A stretch of 64,000 bases of DNA from Parageobacillus thermantarcticus (GTDB lineage Bacteria > Bacillota > Bacilli > Bacillales > Anoxybacillaceae), in assembly GCF_900111865.1 (NCBI RefSeq), contig NZ_FOJS01000002.1, forward strand, positions 62,001 to 126,000, given 5' to 3'. This document shows, in pieces, positions 42,542-49,991 of the stretch; the first letter of the stretch is position 1, and each line of letters starts with the position of its first letter. The position numbers were made by a program, and so were the translations under genes. The notes beneath the pieces are model-generated. The model was not told the DNA's origin and searched no databases. It saw only the letters and a program-made list of their open reading frames with translations.

Positions 42542-43663
42542 GTGAAAACGGTGTTGTTTCTTCCCTTGCTGCAAATTCCATCAGGGCATCACCAAGCGGC
42601 AGACGCATTAAAAGAAGACTTATTAGCGATAAACCCGCAATGGCGATGCCATAAAGTCGAGCTGCTATCATCACGGCTGGGAAAAACAGAAAAATTTATA
42701 TCTTCTGTTTACTTACAATGGATTCGCCATTTCCCAAAAACATACAGCATCTTGTATGAGCAAACCGTTATCCGCCAAAAAAAGGCGCATCTATCATTCC
42801 GATATTACGAATTCCTTTTTAGCCGTCACATAAAAAACTTAGTCCAACGCGTACAGCCCGATCTCATTGTTTGCACGCATGCCCTTCCTTCCTATTTATT
42901 AAACAGGCTTAAATTAAACAAGGAAATCACGAATCCAGTAGTCAACGTATATACCGATTATTTCATTCATCATTTATGGGGAATCGAAGCGATCGATTAC
43001 CATTTCGTCGGCCATCCTTACATGAAAACGAAGCTATTGGAAAAAGGAGTTCCAGAAAGCCGCATTTTTGCAACAGGCATTCCGGTTCATCCGCACATCA
43101 CGATAAGCAAGCAAAAAAAGCGGGCGGAGCGCTCCCGCTACATTGGTCTTATATCAGGCGGCAGTTTAGGGATTGGCGGATTCGCCGCGTTGATAAAAAG
43201 AATTTCTCCCGACGATCCAATCGATTATTACATTCTTTGCGGGAAAAACGAACAAATGTACAAACAGCTAAAAAGCGAAAACCACCCGCGCCTCATTCCG
43301 CTTCCGTACATTTCATCGCGCAAAGAGATGAACACGCTTTATGACCAAGCGGATTTTATTTTAACCAAACCGGGCGGCGTAACGATTAGCGAATGTTTAT
43401 ATAAAAAATTGCCCATTTTCATTTATGATACCCTTCCCGGACAAGAAGAAATGAATTTCCGCATATTGAAACAGTTTCATCTCGTCTTCGATTTTTTAAA
43501 TTGGAAAGACGTCTCGAATATTGCTGATAAGCTGCTTCCTGTTCTTCGCTCTCCGCAAATCGCACACTATTTCAACAAAGTCGAGGAATACCACCGCCAG
43601 CTTTCCCCGGAACGCCCGGCAATGCTACTTTACTCGAAGCTTAACGACGATCCGTCTCAATAA
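42542..43663 (+). CDS. ykoN: MGDG synthase-type glycosyltransferase, YkoN-like
   Basis: 373 residues from a GTG at 42542 preceded by AGGTGAT. GT28-like lipid glycosyltransferase fold: the N-terminal domain starts VLFLPLLQIPSGHHQAADAL with the GHHQAA motif of monogalactosyldiacylglycerol synthase proteins, then DLIVCTHALPSYLL and VYTDYFIHHLW; the C-terminal nucleotide-sugar domain has GLISGGSLGIGGF and DFILTKPGGVTISECLYKKLPI. Divergent from ykoP-ykoQ with about 156 bp between starts. Likely adds sugar to a lipid acceptor. Confidence 0.85.
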   Translation: MKTVLFLPLLQIPSGHHQAADALKEDLLAINPQWRCHKVELLSSRLGKTEKFISSVYLQWIRHFPKTYSILYEQTVIRQKKAHLSFRYYEFLFSRHIKNLVQRVQPDLIVCTHALPSYLLNRLKLNKEITNPVVNVYTDYFIHHLWGIEAIDYHFVGHPYMKTKLLEKGVPESRIFATGIPVHPHITISKQKKRAERSRYIGLISGGSLGIGGFAALIKRISPDDPIDYYILCGKNEQMYKQLKSENHPRLIPLPYISSRKEMNTLYDQADFILTKPGGVTISECLYKKLPIFIYDTLPGQEEMNFRILKQFHLVFDFLNWKDVSNIADKLLPVLRSPQIAHYFNKVEEYHRQLSPERPAMLLYSKLNDDPSQ

Positions 43664-43700
43664 AAAAACTTGTCCTTTATGCAAAAGGACAAGCTTTTTT
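43662..43700. terminator. Bidirectional terminator
   Basis: AAAAAAACTTGTCCTTT/AAAAGGACAAGCTTTTTT hairpin between the convergent ykoN-like and gntR genes. Confidence 0.9.
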
Positions 43701-44412
43701 ATCGTCGGATATTTACCGTCACAAATACAAATTTATCATAACGATGCCGGGAAAACGAGTATTCAAACGGAATCCCGTTATTCAAAAATCCGACTTGTTC
43801 TAATTCCAACACTGGGTCATCCGGCGCGCATTGCAAGTACATTTGGTCAAGTTCATTCGGCTTTGCCGCGCGAATTTTGCGGTGTGAACCGGCAATCGTT
43901 AACCCCAGCTCATTGGTAATATAATTGTAAATCGAAGAATGAAGCACTTGTTCATTTAATCCTGTAATTAAATTGGTCGGCATATAGGTGCGTTCAATGA
44001 CGTACGGTTCATCATCGACATTGCGGAGACGAATCAGATGGTAAACCGGCGTGTTTGTATCAATGCACAAATGTGTGGCTACATCCTCCGGCGGAAACAA
44101 CACTTCAAACGTAATGATTTTGCTCGTTACTTTTCTTCCTTTTAATAAATTGGTCAATCCAAGCGTCTCGTTGCTAGCGACATTCACTTGGCCATCCAAT
44201 ATGGCGGATTTGACAATAAATGTTCCGTGCCCCCGTTTGCGGTAGAGCAGGCCTTCTGACACAAGCACATCTAATGCGCGCTTAACCGTCATGCGACTAC
44301 AGCCGAATTCTTTGGCTAACGAATGTTCATCGGGAATCGGTTCGTCCGGGGAATAGATTCCTTCTTTGATTCGTTTGCGAATTTCGTTCGAAATTTGTTC
44401 ATACTTTGGCAT
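43699..44412 (-). CDS. gmuR: GntR-family (HutC/UTRA) repressor, GmuR-like
   Basis: 237 residues from the ATG at 44412 (AAGGA 8 nt upstream). Winged-helix DNA-binding domain with PKYEQISNEIRKRIKEGIY and FGCSRMTVKRALDVLVSEGL, then a UTRA effector domain (about 80-235) with IRLRNVDDEPYVIERTYMP and VLELEQVGFLNNGIPFEYS. It is the last gene of a gmuBACD-R cluster and lies behind a hairpin, so it may be expressed partly by read-through. The effector is probably the phospho-disaccharide made by the PTS. Confidence 0.85.
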   Translation of the reverse strand: MPKYEQISNEIRKRIKEGIYSPDEPIPDEHSLAKEFGCSRMTVKRALDVLVSEGLLYRKRGHGTFIVKSAILDGQVNVASNETLGLTNLLKGRKVTSKIITFEVLFPPEDVATHLCIDTNTPVYHLIRLRNVDDEPYVIERTYMPTNLITGLNEQVLHSSIYNYITNELGLTIAGSHRKIRAAKPNELDQMYLQCAPDDPVLELEQVGFLNNGIPFEYSFSRHRYDKFVFVTVNIRR

Positions 44413-44480
44413 TACCGTCATCCTTTATCCACATTTTTCATTTTTATTGTAATTTTTCTTTTACTTTTACACAATATGTG

Positions 44481-44516
44481 AGAAAAAAGAGGTTATCCCA
44501 AAAGAAGGGATAACCA
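44481..44516 (-). terminator. Terminator between gmuD and gmuR
   Basis: GGTTATCCC/GGGATAACC with a 7-nt loop, followed by TCTTTTTTCTC on the minus strand. Confidence 0.8.
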
Positions 44517-44521
44517 GTCCA

Positions 44522-45934
44522 TTAAAAACCGTTGTTCTCCACAAGTGTTTTAAACCAGTATCCGCTCTTTTTAATTGTGCGTTTTCTATTGTTTTCAAGA
44601 TCCACCGCCACTAATCCGTAGCGATTTTTATAGGCATTTGTCCAAGACCAGTTATCCATAAACGTCCATACGTGGTAGCCTTTAACGTTCGCTCCTTCTT
44701 GGATTGCTTTATGCACCCATTTTAAATGTTCGCGAATAAATTCAATTCGATAATCGTCATGAATCATTCCGTCTTCATCACGGAACCGTTCTTCTCCTTC
44801 GACGCCCATGCCGTTTTCCGAAATAAAGCATTCGATATTCCCGTAATTTTCTTTTACATTCATTAAAATGTCGTAAATTCCTTTTTCATAAATTTCCCAC
44901 CCGCGGTGAGGATTCATTTTTCTTCCCGGCATCGCATAATAGTCAAAAAAGCGATCTGGCATAAATGGAGCTTCTGGATTCGGAAGATGTTCTTTCGCTT
45001 TTACACGGCGCGGTTGATAATAGTTAATCCCAAGAATATCGACAGTATTTTCTTTAATGAGCTTTTGATCTCCTTCTTTGGTTACTGGCAAATATCCATA
45101 TTCTCGCAAAAGGTCAACAAGGTCTTGCGGATACTCGCCTTTTACCGCCGGATCTAAGAAGCTGCGGTTGAAAAATAAATCAGCTATATGTGCTGCTTTG
45201 ACATCAGCAGGATGGCTGCTCCGGGGATAAGAAGGAGTTAAATTTAAAATAATGCCGATTTTTCCATCTGGAATGTTCATTTGTTTAAATACTTGTACTG
45301 CTTTCGCATGGGCGATGATCGTATGATAAGCCACTTGTACAGCCCGTTGGAAATCAATGATATTCGGATAATGGAAGTCGTATAAATACCCTCCTTCGAC
45401 TGGGACAATCGGTTCATTATGTGTAAACCATTTTTTCACACGGTCACCAAACAATTCAAAACAAATCTTTGCATAGCGGGCATACGCATCGACCACATCC
45501 CGGCTTTCCCATCCCCCAAGTTCTTGCATGGCCAGCGGCATATCAAAATGGAACAACGTCACAAATGGTTCAATCTCATTTTCTAACAATTCATTAATGA
45601 CATTGTTGTAAAATTGCACCGCGGTTGGATTGACATCGCCAATGCCGCCGGGGATAAGCCGCGACCAAGAAATCGACAAACGGAACGAATTATGGCCTAT
45701 TTCTTTCATTAATGCAATATCTTCTTTGTAACGGTGATAAAAATCGGATGTAACGGAAGGGCCAACACCGTTAAAGAAGCGGTTTGGCTCTTTTTCATAC
45801 CAATAATCCCATATATTCGGGCCTTTTCCTCCTTCATTTGCCGCCCCTTCAATTTGCGTGGCAGATGTGGCGCTTCCCCACCAAAATCCGTCTGGAAAGC
45901 GATAAAGGATCTCTTGCTTTGTTTGTTGCTTCAT
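44522..45934 (-). CDS. gmuD: GH1 6-phospho-beta-glycosidase, GmuD-like
   Basis: 470 residues, start ATG at 45934 after GAGGTG. GH1 signatures: N-terminal FPDGFWWGSATSATQIEGA, the acid/base Glu174 in WFTHNEP, the nucleophile region ECFISENGMG, and HVWTFMDNWSW. The neighbouring lactose/cellobiose-type PTS implies phosphorylated beta-glucosides or beta-mannosides as substrate, as for B. subtilis GmuD. It lies 7 bp after gmuC. No mannanase, fructokinase or mannose-6-phosphate isomerase genes follow. Confidence 0.9.
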   Translation of the reverse strand: MKQQTKQEILYRFPDGFWWGSATSATQIEGAANEGGKGPNIWDYWYEKEPNRFFNGVGPSVTSDFYHRYKEDIALMKEIGHNSFRLSISWSRLIPGGIGDVNPTAVQFYNNVINELLENEIEPFVTLFHFDMPLAMQELGGWESRDVVDAYARYAKICFELFGDRVKKWFTHNEPIVPVEGGYLYDFHYPNIIDFQRAVQVAYHTIIAHAKAVQVFKQMNIPDGKIGIILNLTPSYPRSSHPADVKAAHIADLFFNRSFLDPAVKGEYPQDLVDLLREYGYLPVTKEGDQKLIKENTVDILGINYYQPRRVKAKEHLPNPEAPFMPDRFFDYYAMPGRKMNPHRGWEIYEKGIYDILMNVKENYGNIECFISENGMGVEGEERFRDEDGMIHDDYRIEFIREHLKWVHKAIQEGANVKGYHVWTFMDNWSWTNAYKNRYGLVAVDLENNRKRTIKKSGYWFKTLVENNGF

Positions 45935-45949
45935 GATTTTCACCTCGTT

Positions 45950-47260
45950 TTATGACGCATTCTTTGCTGTTTCTTCTTCTCTTTCTTTTTGTAAGTTCAT
46001 CCGATCAATAAATTTTAAGAACGGGAACCATATAATAAGAACAATCGCAAAATTTACTAACTGCAAAATTCCCCCTGCCAGCGAATTCGTCGCCATTATT
46101 CCGTTAATAAAAATCGGCACTGTCCATGGAACCGCCACCCCTGTCGGAGGAGGAACAAGACCGGAAGACATCGCTAAATAAGTGACAAATGTTACGACCA
46201 TTGGCGAAATAATCCATGGAACAATAATGAGCGGATTCATCACAACAGGCAAACCGAAAATAATCGGCTCATTTACGTTAAAAATTCCTGGCCCGATCCC
46301 CAATTTCGCGACTTGTTTCATTTGCTTGCTTTTCATAAAGAAAAGAATGGCAAAAATAACAGCAAGGGTCATTCCCGTTCCACCCATACCAACCGTATAC
46401 ACTTCAATAAACTGTTTGCTAATTACATGCGGGACTTCCCCGGTTTTCGTATATGCATTTAAGTTTTCTAAAGATAACGTATTCCAAATTGGATCCATCA
46501 CGGAATTAATGATAATTTGCCCGTGCAACCCAAAAAACCATAAAATTTGTGTCACGAAAATCGCGATAAGTGTTGGAATAATGCCGCTTCCTAAACCAAC
46601 TAACGGCGCTTGTACCGCATTATAAATGACATCATGCATGTTTGTATGGAATAATTGTGTTACAATCATATTAGCAACCAAAAAAACTGTGAGTGTCACC
46701 ACCGCGGGAATAAGGGCCGCAAACGATTTTGCCACGGCTGGTGGCACTCCAGCTGGCATTTTAATCGTTATATTTTTTTGCACGATTTTCCGGTAAATCT
46801 CCGCGGCAACAAACGCGGTGAGCATTCCAAGAAACATTCCTTTTGCTCCTAAACGGTCAAGAGGGATGACGCCTTGCACCGCTTCTTTTCCTTCCACATT
46901 TAAAACAAATGGCGTTAAAATGAAGAAGGAAGCGAGTGCAATCGCACCTCCAAAAATTCCTTCCACTTCATAACTTTTCGATAAATAATAACCGATACCG
47001 AATACAACGAAAATCGTCATAACTCCCATTGTCGAGTTTGGAGCTACGTTTAAAATTTCCCGCAATGTATTTAAACTGCCCTCGCTCATGACTTTATCAA
47101 GAAACGGCAAGTTCGCAATAACAACCGCAATCGATCCGAAAATGGTAAGCGGAAACGCTAACATAAACGCATCACGTAACACTTGTAAATAGCGGCTGTT
47201 ATTCAACTTTCCAGCAATAGGAACCAATATTTTACTTAACTTTTCAAAAGTTTGGTTCAT
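45950..47260 (-). CDS. gmuC: PTS oligo-beta-glycoside transporter IIC, GmuC-like
   Basis: 436-residue membrane permease of the lactose/cellobiose PTS family with about ten membrane segments. Seen: VLRDAFMLAFPLTIFGSIAV at the N-terminus, GLHGQIIINSVMDPIWNTLS, and the conserved GIFNVNEPIIFGLPVVMNP substrate-binding region. ATG preceded by AAAGGGGG. Works with IIB and IIA encoded just upstream to import and phosphorylate oligosaccharides. Confidence 0.92.
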   Translation of the reverse strand: MNQTFEKLSKILVPIAGKLNNSRYLQVLRDAFMLAFPLTIFGSIAVVIANLPFLDKVMSEGSLNTLREILNVAPNSTMGVMTIFVVFGIGYYLSKSYEVEGIFGGAIALASFFILTPFVLNVEGKEAVQGVIPLDRLGAKGMFLGMLTAFVAAEIYRKIVQKNITIKMPAGVPPAVAKSFAALIPAVVTLTVFLVANMIVTQLFHTNMHDVIYNAVQAPLVGLGSGIIPTLIAIFVTQILWFFGLHGQIIINSVMDPIWNTLSLENLNAYTKTGEVPHVISKQFIEVYTVGMGGTGMTLAVIFAILFFMKSKQMKQVAKLGIGPGIFNVNEPIIFGLPVVMNPLIIVPWIISPMVVTFVTYLAMSSGLVPPPTGVAVPWTVPIFINGIMATNSLAGGILQLVNFAIVLIIWFPFLKFIDRMNLQKEREEETAKNAS

Positions 47261-47274
47261 GAAACGAACCCCCT

Positions 47275-47607
47275 TTATAAATTTCTCTCTTTAAATAATT
47301 CGAGCATCTCTTTTACTAACTCTTTCATGGACAATGTTGACATGAAATGGTCTTCCGCATGCATTAATAACAACGTTAACTCAGTATTTTGACCGCCCGC
47401 TTCCTTTTGAATCATTTGAAAGTGAATATCATGCGCCAAACTTAAGTCCTTTTCAGCTTCTTCTATCAGCTTGCTGGCAACCTCTTTGTTTCCGGCACGA
47501 TATTCCCGGAGGGATTGAATGACTTTGCTTCGTGCATTTCCACTATGCAAAATGAGCTGAAACGCAATTTGTTCATTCGTTAACTGCTGAAGATCGATTT
47601 TTTCCAT
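47275..47607 (-). CDS. gmuA: PTS lactose/cellobiose IIA, GmuA-like
   Basis: 110-residue helical phosphocarrier. Phospho-His is His83 in LLLMHAEDHF, following the family-typical region IHFQMIQKEAGG. The ATG overlaps the gmuB stop by one base (TAATG), so the two are coupled. It receives phosphate from HPr and passes it to IIB. Confidence 0.92.
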   Translation of the reverse strand: MEKIDLQQLTNEQIAFQLILHSGNARSKVIQSLREYRAGNKEVASKLIEEAEKDLSLAHDIHFQMIQKEAGGQNTELTLLLMHAEDHFMSTLSMKELVKEMLELFKERNL

Positions 47608-47918
47608 TATTTTTCCCCCATTAATTTCAACGCTTGTTCATACGCTTTTTTTCCATCTGCCATCCCATATGCCACCATATCAATCACATCTACTTTAATT
47701 CCGTATTTTTCCGCTTCTTTTTGAAGCTCACTTTTTAAAAAGCTCATTTGCGGGCCAATTAAAACAACATCCGCTTTCTCCATTTCTTTTTTCGCTTGAT
47801 CTTGTCCTACCGCCCAAATCTCTGCTTCTTCCCCAATCGATTTTGCATACTCCTGCATTTTTGTTACCAACAAACTTGTAGACATCCCTGAGCTGCAAGC
47901 TAAAAGAATCCGTTTCAT
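47607..47918 (-). CDS. gmuB: PTS lactose/cellobiose IIB, GmuB-like
   Basis: 103 residues with the P-loop-like phosphate-binding cysteine Cys8 in ILLACSSGMSTSLLV and the VVLIGPQMSFLKSELQ strand. First gene of the operon; AAGGAGG at 10 nt. Order IIB-IIA-IIC-GH1-GntR equals gmuBACDR of B. subtilis. Confidence 0.93.
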   Translation of the reverse strand: MKRILLACSSGMSTSLLVTKMQEYAKSIGEEAEIWAVGQDQAKKEMEKADVVLIGPQMSFLKSELQKEAEKYGIKVDVIDMVAYGMADGKKAYEQALKLMGEK

Positions 47919-47948
47919 GATGATGCAACCTCCTTTATGTTCGTTAAT

Positions 47949-47997
47949 GATACCGTTTACATTTTAAATTATATATATAAATATAAAAAATGTCTAG
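47949..47997 (-). promoter_or_regulatory. gmu operon promoter with CcpA (cre) site
   Basis: Minus-strand -35 TAGACA (47992-47997) and -10 TATAAT (47969-47974) are 17 bp apart. A cre match TGTAAACGGTATCA at 47949-47962 covers the predicted start point, so CcpA binding would block transcription when glucose is present. The surrounding TATATA-rich sequence may hold the GmuR operator, but I cannot define it. Confidence 0.75.
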
Positions 47998-48063
47998 TCA
48001 TTTATAAAAATTAATTCTATTTTTCTATAGATATTGTATATATATATTTTTTATAAATTGACC

Positions 48064-48104
48064 AAAAAATATCCCTCTCCTTGAAAAAGGAGGGGGATAT
48101 TTTT
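48064..48104. terminator. Terminator of tnrA
   Basis: AAAAATATCCC/GGGATATTTTT plus an inner CTCCTT/AAGGAG stem; T-runs on both strands. Confidence 0.85.
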
Positions 48105-48402
48105 ATGAACGAAACCGGAAATGGGCATTCATCTGTCCTTTTAACATTTTTTCCCGAATCTCTTTTGTCATTTCGCGCCGGATTTCCTGCGTCGGTACAC
48201 CTTCTTCGCGCTTATCGGCAATCTCCATTAATTGTTCCACATCAGCGAATGAATATTTTCGAATCCCTTTCGAACGATCCGGAAAAATAAGCTTCCGCTC
48301 CTCATAATATCGGATTTGGCGCTGGGATAACCCCGTCAACTCACTAACAATGCCAATAGAGATGACTTTTTTAAATTTGTATGAATCGTCCTTATTCGTC
48401 AT
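48103..48402 (-). CDS. tnrA: MerR-family nitrogen regulator TnrA
   Basis: Global nitrogen regulator active under nitrogen limitation, held inactive by feedback-inhibited glutamine synthetase. 99 residues from the ATG at 48402 (GAGGTG upstream). The DNA-binding part [20 protein letters not shown] with [20 protein letters not shown] is nearly identical to B. subtilis TnrA; the short C-terminal tail [13 protein letters not shown] is the glutamine-synthetase contact, distinguishing it from GlnR (longer tail, next to glnA). Its promoter region has three TnrA/GlnR boxes. Confidence 0.93.
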   Translation of the reverse strand: MTNKDDSYKFKKVISIGIVSELTGLSQRQIRYYEERKLIFPDRSKGIRKYSFADVEQLMEIADKREEGVPTQEIRREMTKEIREKMLKGQMNAHFRFRS

Positions 48403-48420
48403 ATCTTTCACCTCTATACA

Positions 48421-48437
48421 TGTTATTTTTTATAACA
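48421..48437. promoter_or_regulatory. TnrA/GlnR box 1
   Basis: TGTTATTTTTTATAACA fits TGTNA-N7-TNACA perfectly. Relative to the minus-strand -10 TATAAT at 48440-48445 (start point near 48433), it covers the tnrA start point, a position expected for repression. Confidence 0.75.
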
Positions 48438-48473
48438 TAATTATATCGTTTTTCTTTAATTAATGGTTATTAT

Positions 48474-48490
48474 TGTTAGGTAATTTAACA
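48474..48490. promoter_or_regulatory. TnrA/GlnR box 2
   Basis: TGTTAGGTAATTTAACA, centre 48482, 49 bp upstream of the predicted tnrA start point, the position from which TnrA activates in B. subtilis. Confidence 0.78.
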
Positions 48491-48505
48491 TATTTTCTAT
48501 TTATT

Positions 48506-48522
48506 TGTAAGAAAAATTAACA
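48506..48522. promoter_or_regulatory. TnrA/GlnR box 3
   Basis: TGTAAGAAAAATTAACA, centre 48514, 50 bp upstream of a start point predicted from the plus-strand -10 TATACT at 48552-48557. It would activate the divergent small genes. Boxes 2 and 3 are 32 bp apart. Confidence 0.78.
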
Positions 48523-48583
48523 GGATAAATGAGAAATAAACCAAAGCATCATATACTTAAAAGTAAATGAAGGAGGGAAAAAG

Positions 48584-48748
48584 ATGGGGAAGTTCATGCG
48601 GATGGCAATCACCAAGCAAAAACAATTTTACATTTACGAACTCCTGAAAACCGGCTTATTTCCCGACGCCAACACACTACAGCAATGGACAGTCCGCGAA
48701 CTGCGGCACGAATACGAACGGCATAAACTACGAAAAAAACAGGGGTGA
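48584..48748 (+). CDS. Small basic protein divergent from tnrA (FbpA-like; ykzB position)
   Basis: 54 residues, ATG at 48584 with AAGGAGG 7 nt upstream. Sequence KQKQFYIYELLKTGLFPDA and LQQWTVRELRHEYERHKLRK is basic and helical and resembles the FbpA/Fur-regulated basic protein family. In B. subtilis the TnrA-activated operon ykzB-ykoL lies divergent from tnrA; position, size and TnrA box suggest this is its counterpart. Function unknown. Followed 8 bp later by another small gene. Confidence 0.7.
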   Translation: MGKFMRMAITKQKQFYIYELLKTGLFPDANTLQQWTVRELRHEYERHKLRKKQG

Positions 48749-48756
48749 TATTTGAA

Positions 48757-48894
48757 ATGGATCCGAAAGCTTTTGAACTAGCAAAGCGAATTGTGGAACT
48801 CGATTTGCAGCGCGACGCCATTTTCGAGCAGCTTATTCAATTAATCGGCGATCGCGCTTATGAAGTATTAAGATCCGTACAAAATCGGATATAA
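48757..48894 (+). CDS. 45-residue protein, second gene of the operon divergent from tnrA (ykoL position)
   Basis: ATG at 48757 with AGGGGTGAT upstream. The whole protein is one amphipathic helix-rich chain: MDPKAFELAKRIVELDLQRD then AIFEQLIQLIGDRAYEVLRS. Acidic at the N-terminus; no membrane segment. It is closely spaced after the first small gene and ends at a terminator, so the two form one unit. I infer a match to ykoL from position only. Confidence 0.68.
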   Translation: MDPKAFELAKRIVELDLQRDAIFEQLIQLIGDRAYEVLRSVQNRI

Positions 48895-48902
48895 ATATTG
48901 TA

Positions 48903-48936
48903 AAAAGGACAGCTTGACGCTGTCCTTTCTTTTTTG
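48903..48936 (+). terminator. Terminator of the small-gene operon
   Basis: AAAGGACAGC/GCTGTCCTTT with a 5-nt loop followed by CTTTTTTG. Confidence 0.9.
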
Positions 48937-49115
48937 TACCTTCATTCTCATAACAAAGCTCTTGCCGATAGGACGTCAAGAGCTTGTTTTTGTTACACTC
49001 TGACTGATTGCTGAATCGATTCGTTGGACTGGCTTGTACCGCTTTCCGTTCCCCTTACCAATTGATTAATGGACGGGGCGATGTTTCAACAATTCGAAAT
49101 GGGCAGGCGCAAATT
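48937..49115. other. Gap with a hairpin and a short open stretch
   Basis: AAGCTCTTG/CAAGAGCTT at 48957-48985 followed by GTTTTTG is a possible plus-strand terminator. On the minus strand a frame of about 30 codons ending at TAA 48993-48995 reads SINQLVRGTESGTSQSNES and could be the tail of a lost gene; I cannot name it. Confidence 0.4.
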
Positions 49116-49520
49116 TTATCGCTCCTGCGGACGCCATATATGTTCGTTTAATTTCTCCCTAATTTCATCGGGAATCGGCTCTGGTTTTTGCGTCGCAAAA
49201 TTAAAATTGACGTAGACGGATTTTCCTTTCGCGCAAAGCCGCCCGTTTTGATGGATTTCTTCGCAAATCGTTAAGCTCGTGTTGCCGATGCGCTCGACTC
49301 CCGTATAAACTGTCACTTCGCTTCCATAATAAATTTGACTCACATAGTCGACTTCCATATGGATAATAACCATTTTCCAATGTTTAAACGAAAGGTCCGG
49401 GGTGAAAATTTTAAAAATTCCTTCTCTCCCTGCCTCAAACCATACCGGAATTGTCGTGTTATTAATATGCCCGACTCCATCTGTCTCGGAAACTCGCGGA
49501 ACAATGACAGTAGTAAACAT
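49116..49520 (-). CDS. Acyl-CoA thioesterase (4-hydroxybenzoyl-CoA thioesterase fold)
   Basis: 134 residues from the ATG at 49520 (GGGGG 6 nt upstream). Hot-dog thioesterase with the motif ETDGVGHINNTTIPVWFEAG, where the Asp/His/Asn set and the following helix Glu form the active site, then MEVDYVSQIYYGSEVTVYTG and SVYVNFNFATQKPEPIP. Substrate not deducible; YbgC/FadM-like members hydrolyse short or long acyl-CoA. Confidence 0.88.
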   Translation of the reverse strand: MFTTVIVPRVSETDGVGHINNTTIPVWFEAGREGIFKIFTPDLSFKHWKMVIIHMEVDYVSQIYYGSEVTVYTGVERIGNTSLTICEEIHQNGRLCAKGKSVYVNFNFATQKPEPIPDEIREKLNEHIWRPQER

Positions 49521-49889
49521 TTTCATCCCCCATTTGCCGGTTTTATTGCATCTTGCCATTTCATCAGCAAGTTTAACATTATCCCCGAAAGAAGTCTCCC
49601 ACTTCTAAACGAAATGCAAGCAGCCGCATGTCATTTTTATACAACCTACTGAAAATAAATAGACTTTTTTTGACTCTAATCTATTCTATATTTGTAATAA
49701 AAATTTTATTTTTCTAAATTTTAAAATAAATATCGTGATTTGTCCATCATATGTGCAACTTATCAACCTTCTAGCAAATCAACCGATACACTTGCTTCCA
49801 CTTAAGGAACAGCGGATAATCGTCAAAAAGTCAAACTGCGGACAAAGCAGTTAAAAAAGCGTTGAGGGAAGATATACCGCCCTTCCGCG
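49521..49889. other. Intergenic region, AT-rich, nothing recognised
   Basis: About 370 bp holding the thioesterase promoter (minus strand). Positions 49630-49760 are AT-rich. No gene, repeat or regulatory motif could be supported. Confidence 0.4.
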
Positions 49890-49926
49890 AAATAAAAGCG
49901 AAGGAAAGCAAGAAGCTTCCCTTCGC
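49890..49926 (-). terminator. Terminator of the lactone/hydroxyacid operon
   Basis: GCGAAGGGAAGC/GCTTTCCTTCGC, a 12-bp stem with a 5-nt loop, followed by TTTTATTT on the minus strand; the operon's last stop is about 65 bp upstream. Confidence 0.8.
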
Positions 49927-49991
49927 CGCTGGAAAAAGCAAGAATTTAGGTAACATTTTCATGTATTTTGGCAAATCGAAGCGCATCGCAT

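Noticed and set aside
41810-42574. 254-residue version of the YkoP-like protein
   Set aside because: The extra N-terminal part overlaps the divergent ykoN start and lacks a ribosome site; the start at 42385 is preceded by AGAGGGGAG.
48993-49085. C-terminus of a chemotaxis receptor
   Set aside because: The roughly 30 codons are Ser/Gln-rich but no diagnostic receptor motif is present, so no name was given.
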